From: Cryptomeria japonica
Taxonomy: Eukaryota; Streptophyta; Pinopsida; Cupressales; Cupressaceae
NCBI RefSeq assembly: GCF_030272615.1
Contig: NC_081414.1
Location: 765,379,483 to 765,439,482 of the forward strand
Reading direction: 5' to 3'
DNA length: 60,000 nt
A program made the position numbers and the translations under genes. This document shows, piece after piece, positions 48,553 through 57,000 of this stretch (its first letter is position 1; each line of letters opens with the position of its first letter). The notes beneath the pieces are model-generated. The model did no database searches, was not told the origin of the DNA, and saw only the letters and a program-made list of their open reading frames with translations.

Positions 48553-49324
48553 TGGTGAAAATGGATAACAATAATAACAATATTGAAAGGCTAAATGAAT
48601 TCAACCACCAAACCCTAGCCTAACAATCAACAAAGATCCACCATAACATATGAAGATTACCTAAGACAATGCAAATCAAATGAAATCACAAAGATTATAC
48701 CATCACATGCCCAATAGGGTTTTGATCTCCATTCTTCCTATCTCCATTGATCTTGCTTGATATATTTGCTCTCAGATTTTATATGCACAAGAGCTCAACA
48801 AAGAACGAAATGTGGTTGCTAGTAGGATCGTAGTGTAGTCAATTGCATAAAAGATCATTAGGATGCTTGATTAGGGTTTGATAATGAAGGAGGCATCTCC
48901 TTAAATAGAAGACACAATATGAAATGGAGGGATAAGATTGAGAGGTGTAAAAGGAGGTCGGCTAGGATTAGAGGGTAGGTAAAAGAAATACCAAAATAAT
49001 GAAATGGGTAGGTAGTGTATGAATTAAGAGATGAATGACATGTGTCATGGGTAGAAAAAGCTAATGAATTGATTAAATAAATAAATATTTATTTAATTAA
49101 TAGAAGAAGTAGGATAATTAAAAAAATAAAATATTTATTTAATTTAGGAAAGGGATAATTTAAATAAATAAATGTATTTATTTAAATGAGAAATAAGGCT
49201 AGAAGAGGATAAATGAATTAATTAAATAAATAAAGATTTATTTAATTAATAGAAGAATTAGGCTTAGATAATTAAATAAATAAAATATTTATTTAATTAG
49301 ACTGGACAATTTTGGGTGTCTACA
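48553..49324 (-). repeat. 3' LTR of element C
   Basis: On the minus strand it starts TGTAGACACCCAAAATTG next to the PPT. It is AT-rich, with TTATTTAATTAA-type repeats near the U3 start. A weak TATA-like CTATTTAAGG lies on the minus strand at about 48900-48909. The PPT end is certain; the far end is inferred. Confidence 0.7.
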
Positions 49325-49341
49325 TTTTGCCCCTCTTTGAG
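49325..49341 (-). other. Polypurine tract of element C
   Basis: CTCAAAGAGGGGCAAAA on the minus strand, directly before the LTR. The same tract form precedes the 3' LTRs of A (AAAGAGGGGCGAA) and B (AAAAAGGGGCAAAA). Confidence 0.9.
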
Positions 49342-49415
49342 ACAATGCGGCTTGTCGCGTTGTTTCAAAGAAGATAAGATGAACTGATACAGAGTTGCCC
49401 CAGAATGGGAATGAT

Positions 49416-49472
49416 ATGCCCCCTCGAGAGATTGGATGAAAATGTCTGAAAAGATTGCAGACAATCTCTCGA
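49416..49472 (-). other. Conserved stem-loop upstream of the PPT (element C)
   Basis: Perfect 11-bp inverted repeat TCGAGAGATTG / CAATCTCTCGA with a 27-nt loop, the 3' arm followed by GGGGGCAT. Equivalent stem-loops are at 16155-16219 (A) and 39803-39845 (B) with different but still pairing arm bases. Confidence 0.7.
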
Positions 49473-49669
49473 TAAGAAAGAAAAGCTAGAATGGATAGAC
49501 CGGATAAAGTGACAGAGTCACGGGATGAAGAAGACTGACTCAGGAAAATGAATGCGAGGGCTAGGGTAGGCTATAAGATAGACCACGGGCAAAAGACATC
49601 CTCATTGTCATCTACACATCCACGAGAGCAGAGTGCAGAGCGAAAATAGAGCAGCAGCAGTCAGCAGCG

Positions 49670-52316
49670 ATGGCTTTGGTTCATAGATTTGACCGCGTTC
49701 GCCGATTTCAGAGACCAGCAGAGGCAGGAGAGCCGGTAAGTACCATCAAACCTCCTCGTACTTTGACACATTCAATTTTGTCATTAATGCATGCTAGTTA
49801 GCAATAAATGCGCTTAGGAATAGGGCACAAAAAAAGTGCAAAAACGTGCAACCGCGTCTGCGTCGGTGCCAGGCGCGTCTGTGTCCAACAGGCGCGTCTG
49901 TGTCGGTGCCAGGTACGTCTGTGTTTGGAACCGCGTTTGTGCTTGATGCGGGCGCGTCTATGTCCTGAAGGGGCGTTTGTGTGCCAAAGTCACGTTTGTG
50001 AATGATTGAGGCACGTTTATGTCAAACAGGTGCGTCTGTGTTGTTTAGGTGCGCTTGTGCAGTCTATAGGCGCGTTTGTGAGGTAGAAACGCATTTGTGA
50101 GTTAAAAGCGCGTATATGTCAAAAAATGCACGGTTTTAGTCTTTTAGGTCAAATCGGCAGTTCTGTGATGAACATACGCTGTCGATTGGATAAGCTGCTG
50201 AGAGGATACACTCAAGCAGGTCCTCGAGGAAGACTAGGATAGATCAAGGCACTTTGTGATGAACAGGGAGCACCAAGATAGAGTACTTTGTGATGAACAG
50301 GGAGTACCCAAAGTATGAGCAGCACTTTGTGATGAATAGGGAGTGCAAAATGTGAGTAACACTTTGTGATGAACAGGGAGTGTCACACACGTAGTACTTT
50401 GTGATGAACAGGGAGCACTACTAGGATAGAAGCAACACTTTGTGATGAACAGTGAGTGTCACTAGAATAGATAACCATATGCATTTAGATAGCGAGTAGC
50501 ATTTTGTGATGAACAGTGAATGCCACCCTGACTGACATGATTGATTTGCTTGACTGCAGGAGTATTTGCCTATGTTGGAGTCACAAGAGAGATTCCCGTC
50601 CACACAGAGGTTGTGACCAGAGTTGTCGTTTCAAGATAGAGCTGCCATTGAGGAGATGGGATTGAGACACGTGTTGTATGTGCCTGAGTTTCGGGCAAAC
50701 ATGGGTTTGCTGACTGCGCTGGCCGAGAGATTGCATTCAGAGACATGTACATTTCATTTGCCGATGGGTGAGATGACAGTCACCCTTGAGGATGTCTACA
50801 GGATTCTGCGGATACCGATTGATGGAGAGCTGATTCCATACGATTGCGATGGAGACAGAGAGGCTTTGAGACGGGTGTTTCAGGATCCCGGCCTAGAGAT
50901 GAGAGCAGGACATGTGGCATGGGACACCATGACCGCGACAGGATTAGCTTTGCCAGCTATGATCGGAGGAGCTATCAGTGGGTTCCTATGTCCGGACAGG
51001 GCGACACGGGGGTTGGCAGTGGGCTGGGGCGAAGCACTGGAGATATTGGTGACTCAGCACACCAGATATGCGTGGGGTCCATGTGTGTTGGCCCACCTAT
51101 ATTATGAGCTTCACCAGTTCATCTACCATGGATCAGTGGGACTGGGCTGTGGAGTGACACTTCTGCAGGTTTGGGCATATGAGCATCTGCCTATCACACG
51201 ACCGATACATTTCAGAGGCAAGGGTCACGGACGGAGCTTTGTGCATTTATATGACATGATCACTTCGTAGCCTCGGATTGGCAGGTTAGAGCATTGGAGG
51301 CGAGTGATAGATGACATTGACGTAGTCATCTGGAGGCCATATCTGGGATGTGAGGAGTGGGAGGATGACGTAGTGGAGCTGCCTTTCACCTTCCGGAGCA
51401 GATATTTGATTGGGCGGACGCCCTATATACTGGAGAGGCAGCTGGTGGACCGAGTATGCAGACAGTATGGCAGGATCCAGAGGATGCCACGAGGCTCGGG
51501 TATGTATGCCCGTACAGTCAGGGATCAGGCGCAGTTTGGACCGCTGTTGTCATATGATCAGGCAGTTACATAGCTGGCAGAGATGGTGCCCCTACCTTGG
51601 GATATGTGGCCGGAGATTGAGTATGCAGGTATGGATGCAGAGTACTCGGCATACTGGGCAGAGCATCCGTTCCCACGGTTGACAGATCCAGGAGAGCTAC
51701 TGGAGGGAGAGGTAGGAGGAGATGATGATGATGATGGTGGAGGCGATGGGGGCCTAGACATGTACCGAGACAGGTACAGGGACAGGTACAGGAGCAGGCA
51801 CCCGCAGAGGGAGAGCCACAGGCAGAGGCATAGGGTGGGGATCCAGAGGAGGATGAGCTGATTGAGCTCAGGGAGATCTGCCAGGGCCAGGCAGACGAGA
51901 TCCAGGAGTTGGAGAGGGAGAGGGACCGACTCAGGACCCGGCTCAGGGATACTAAGCGGGAGAGGGATCAGGCGATTCAGCGCTACACTGAGGCTGAGAC
52001 AGCGTTGAGGGCAGGGAGGCAGGCGACGGAGGACACAGGAGCAGGCTATGCACATGTCCTGCGAGCCGGAGAGGAGATTGCCTACTGGAGGGACCTGTAT
52101 TATGGTGTCGTGCCAGCAGATCAGCGGGCGAGGAGCTTTCATAGACCATCGCGGATAGCGACGACTACGGGAGGGAGCCGGAGGAGACAAGCATCGAGTG
52201 GTGGGGTCATGGGTCCTCCTCCACCACCAGACAGACAGGGTGATCCTAGAGTGGGTCCGTCTAGAGCTCAGATTCCGTCGAGGCCAGGCGGCTCCGAGGG
52301 AGGGAGTTCATCATAG
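49670..52316 (+). pseudogene. Antisense, spliced plant mobile domain (PMD) gene inside element C
   Basis: Exon 1 is 49670-49735 (MALVHRFDRVRRFQRP ..., 22 codons), ending at a consensus donor CCG|GTAAGT. Exon 2 starts after CTGCAG at 50560 in the same phase, giving an 824-bp intron. Exon 2 holds the plant mobile domain: RHVLYVPEFRANMGLLTALA, the conserved TFHLPMGEMTVTLEDVYRIL, IPIDGE, then a Trp-rich region (VIWRPYLGC, PLPWDMWPE). A poly-Asp/Gly linker, a long coiled coil (IELREICQGQADEIQELERE) and a Pro/Arg-rich basic tail end at TAG near 52316. Disablements: TGA at 50614, TAG at 51268 and 51571, a frameshift near 51740 and TAG near 51828. PMD proteins are transposon-associated; host relatives (MAIN, MAIL1) act in silencing and genome stability. 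Its role in the element is unknown. Confidence 0.8.
49845..50525 (+). repeat. Two minisatellites in the intron of the antisense PMD gene
   Basis: 49845-50112: about 15 units of GCGTTTGTG or GCGTCTGTG at roughly 20-bp spacing, GC-rich. 50258-50520: seven copies of CACTTTGTGATGAACAGGGA at 23-62 bp spacing with different spacers between. Both fill most of the intron. Confidence 0.85.
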
Positions 52317-53780
52317 CCATAGAGGGCTCCCTTGTATCAGTATTTGTACCATTTTTTTTTGTATTGTAGACACCTGCGGGTGATTTTGTAGCCATATGAT
52401 TCTTTTGACATCATTGTATCATGACACATTTGATTATATATGAGAGATGATTCATTTTTGCGGCAGCTATATGCATGTGTACCTATGTGATGAGATGTTC
52501 TTAGAATGTATGCTTATGATATGGATGCAAATATGTATATGACACAATGCAATATTTTTGTTCTTTTATGTTTTATATGCGTATGCATGATGCAAATGTG
52601 AATGTATGTCATGCAGATGAATATGATAATGCAAATGTAAATTGTGCTAACCGGTGTTGTGTGAAGGATGTGATGCAGTTGTGATATCTATATGTATGTA
52701 TGAAATGCTTATATGTGGAAATGCAGGTGTAACTATATGAAATGCAAATGTTTTTGGTGTGTCATTATACTCAGTCGTGTGATAGCAGGCTACGTGGACT
52801 CGAGAAGGACGATGGAAGTCAATCAAGAAAGGGGGATGGAAGACAGAAGATATGAAAATGAAAGAGCTTCTTGTGCGTTATCATCATTGAGCTTATTATG
52901 GCAAGTAGGTTATGACAATCGAGGCATATGTTCGACCCAGAAAATCATTGTACCTGTTTGCATGGAGATAAGATAGTCACAAACAAGGAATGCCCCAGTT
53001 CACACTAGACTCATAGTGTCCTCATATCCTTGGACAAGTCATTGCATTACTAAGAAACAATCCACAGACAACAAATACAAATAGGTGACGATACCCCATC
53101 CTCGCCTTTCTAGTCAAAGACATCCTGGAGATAGATTCTCTAGTCAGAGACATCCTGGAAAAGCTAAAAGACATGTCACCAAAAAGATGAAATCAAAAGA
53201 AAACCAAGACTCGACACCAACATCCACTGTAGTCCTCAAGTTTAGTGTCTCTTGTCACTTGTATAAGTCTTATTCGATTGTGGTCACAATGTTCACTTTC
53301 ACAAAAAGGATAGATAGCACTGAACCATATGTTGTCTGAGTCTGTTGAAAGATTTGATTTGTTGAAGCCCATTGTTGCTGCTGTGTCTCGTCTGAAACTG
53401 ACTGAATCCATGAAACTGATACTTTATTGTGGAGAAGATGAAACTTTATTGCGGATCTGTGATGCAAATGTTGCTTTATTGTGGATTGTGCGCGAATAGA
53501 CTGAAGAAAGCTGGAAGAAACTATACTCCTCAAAACATGTGATGTTCTCAGTTCCACACCCATCACTAGACGTAGGATTTTGCCTTAGCCACAGATAGGG
53601 TCTGACTTATTATGAATGGAAAGGGAGGCGAAAAAGGAGGTTTATTATGAATGGCTAACCAATCTTAGGTAGATCAATAACAAACCATGATGGGACTGGG
53701 TAAGTTTATTATGAACGAATAGGTTGTGAGTGTGTGCAAAGTGAAGGATGAAAGTGAATCCTGAAGGAGGGAGGAGCAAT
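52317..53780. other. Spacer between the PMD gene and pol of element C
   Basis: ATGCAAATGTGAATG-type AT/TG-rich sequence (52440-52760) probably forms the 3' flank of the PMD gene. At 53108-53160 the block TCTAGTCAGAGACATCCTGG occurs twice; its reverse complement matches a block in the 3' regions of A and B. No coding frame is supported. Confidence 0.5.
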
Positions 53781-53792
53781 GTCTCTACGCAT

Positions 53793-53940
53793 GGCGCTGG
53801 TGACCCAGTTTTCACCATGGTACTTGCCCAGGGCGCCATCGAAGTGGTTTTCACCATTTGACGAAATTATTTCTCTTTACTTTTTTTTTTATTTTTCAAT
53901 GTTTTTGTGTCACAAGGCGCCTGTTTGCCAGGTTTTCACC
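53793..53940 (-). other. Three GGTGAAAAC...GGCGCC modules after pol of element C
   Basis: Minus strand, in order after pol: 53940-53916 (GGTGAAAACC, hairpin CCTG-GCAAA-CAGG, then GCGCC), 53855-53832 (GGTGAAAACCACTTCGATGG then CGCC) and 53816-53793 (GGTGAAAACTGGGTCACCAG then CGCC). The first module is also present once in A (14736-14760) and once in B (30463-30486) at the same distance after pol. Confidence 0.75.
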
Positions 53941-54030
53941 AAGTAACAATTTTTTATGTTTTATAATTTTTTTTGTATTTTTGAAATTTTTTGATTTTTT
54001 TGTATTTTTGAATTAGGATATTCCGAAGAG

Positions 54031-57000
54031 CTATGTGTAGAACCTGCGAAGATGCATGCTGTTGATAGGATCCTCCAAAGGTTCACCCTCTGTAGTAGAG
54101 AGCTGATATGCACCGGATCCATAGGCTGCTGTAATGATGTAAGGACCAAACCAATTTGGTTCGAACTTGCCTTTCTTCTCTCTGTCTTGCTGATTTTTAG
54201 GATTTTCTCTGAGAACCAAGTCACCTACCTCAAATGTGCGAGGCTTGACTTTGTGATTGTAACTGCGACTCATTTGTTGTTGGTAAGCCTTGAGATGATT
54301 AAAAGCAGTTTGTCTCCGTTCATCGAACAGTTCTAGTTCTTGTAAGCGAGAGACCCTGTAATCTTCATCACTGATGATGTTTTGCAAAGAGACCCGTAAA
54401 GAAGGTAACTCGACCTCAGTAGGCAAGATGGCTTCAGCGCCGTAGACAAGTGAGTAGGGTGTAGCCCCTGTAGGTGTGCGGACACTTGTGCGGTAGGCCC
54501 AAAGTGCAGGATTGAGTTGGATATGCCAGTTACGGCCAGCGTCGTCGACTGTCTTCTTGAGGATTTTAAGAATTGTTTTATTAGACGCCTCAGCTTGGCC
54601 ATTACCTTGGGGGTAATATGGTGTGGAGAAACGATGAGAAATATGGAAGCGGTCACAGAGTTCACGAACATCCTGATTTTTGAAGGGACGCCCGTTATCA
54701 GTAATAATGGACTTAGGAATACCATATCGGCAAATGATATAGTTAAGGATGAAGGTAGCAATTTGTTTCCCAGTGACTTGTGTAAGAGGCACAACCTCAA
54801 TCCACTTTGTGAAATACTCTGTGGCTGTGATAATGAATTTATGACCATTGGAAGAAGGAGGGTGAATCTTGCCTATGAGATCGAGTCCCCACTGACAAAA
54901 GGGCCAGGGAGACGCAAGTGGTTGTAGTTCTTGTGCTGGTGCATGTATGAGGTCTCCATGAATTTGACATTGCTTACATTTCTTGACAAACTGATATGAG
55001 TCTTTTTCCATATTGGGCCAATAATATCCAGTCTTGATGAGTTTCTTGGCCAAGGTAGGACCACTAGCATGCAGACCACATATCCCTTCATGCACTTCAC
55101 GTAACGCAATCTGAGCTTCGTCGCTTTCTAAACATCTAAGAAGAGTGCCATCTAGACCTCGTCGGTATAGGACATCAGCTAGAATGACATATCGAGAGGA
55201 TTGACGAATGAAAGTGCGGCGTTGGTTGTTTGATAGATCAGGAGGCAAGATATTGTCGTGAAGGTATGTGAATATGGACCCATATAACTGGGATTCGGGA
55301 CCAACAACGCATATCATTTCAGTAGGAGTGATCTCATATGAAGGAACCAACAGGTTGTCTACTAGGAACTCATAGCAGGTTTCATTTTGAGGCAGGTCAA
55401 TTAGTGAAACGATTGTAGCCATGGCATCTGCAGCACGATTCTGCTCTCTTGGTATCTGCTCAAAATCTATCTTTGTGAAGTGTTGTTTCATATCATCTAC
55501 CAGTTGCTTGTAAGGCATTAATTTTTCATCTTTTATTTGGTAATCATCAGTTGCTTGACGGATGACAAGTTGAGAATCCCCAAAAACACGAAGTTCTTGG
55601 ATCTTCCATTGAACCGCAATTCGTAATCCAGTTGTTAATGCCTCATATTCCGCTATATTGTTAGTGCAAGGAAATGATAAGCGGTATGATTTTGGTATAG
55701 AGTCGCCTTGAGGAGTTATGAAGAGGATACCAGCGCCTGCCCCATGCTGTGTGTATGAGTCGTCAAAGTACAGTTGCCATGGTCTTGCCTGTGCTATTGT
55801 TAAAATGGATTCATCTGGAAATTCTGAATTTAGAGGGACATCATCAATCATGGGGGCATCTGCTAATTGATCCACGATTGCTTTTCTGTCCACATACTCG
55901 ATGTCGAATTCACTCAGGATTATTACCCACTTGGCCAGTCGCCCAGTAAGTGTAGCTTTGTTGAGAAGATATTTTAATGGATCAATTCTTGCAATCAACT
56001 TAGTCTTATGAGTGAGCATATAATGTCGTAATTTCTGTGAAGCAAAGACCACAACGAGACATGCACGCTCGATCGGTGTGTAGTTTAGCTCGTATCCCAT
56101 CAATGTGTGACTGATATAGTATACTGCTTTTTCCTTGCCGTCAGCTAATTGTTGTGCTAGGAGTGCCCCCAGTGCTGTTGGAGTAGCTGATATGTATAGT
56201 AGCAAAGGCTGATCTGGAACTGGTGGCATCAAAACTGGCGGATTTAAAAGATAATTTTTGAGCGTCTGAAAAGCTTGTTGACAGTTATCATCCCATTTGA
56301 ATTTGATATTTTTATGTAGCAGGTGCTGAAAAGGATTACACTTATCTGCCAGTTGCGCTATGAATCTTCGTATAAACTGGAGTCTCCCTTGTAAGGATCG
56401 AAGTTGACTGATATTTCTGGGTGGCGGCATGTCCAAGATAGCCTTGACTTTTGCTAGATCGGCTTCGATTCCTCTTTTGGACACAATGAATCCTAGGAGC
56501 TTCCCGGAGGTTACTCCAAAGACACATTTCTTGGGGTTTAATCTTACCTTGTATTTTTCCAACCGATCAAAGACGACTGAAAGTATGTCCAAATGTGTAT
56601 CTCTGTCTATTGATTTACCCAAGAGATCATCAACATAATCCTCCACAGTTATGTGCATGAGATCATGAAAGATAGTGGTCATTGCTCTTTGATATGTAGC
56701 ACCTGCATTTTTTAGCCCAAAGGGCATGACATTCCAACAGAAAGTTCCCCACGGACAATTGAATGATGTTTTGTGTTCATCCTCGGGTGCAATCCTGATT
56801 TGATTATAACCAGAAAATCCATCCATTAAAGATAACATTTCGTGACCTGCTGTGAGATCAACGATCAAGTCGATATTTGGTAGTGGGAAGTCATCCTTCG
56901 GACAAGCTTTGTTGATGTCTCTGAAATCTGTACATATTCTGATACTGCGATTTGGTTTACTGACAAGTACTAAATTGGAGATCCATTCAGGATAATCAAT

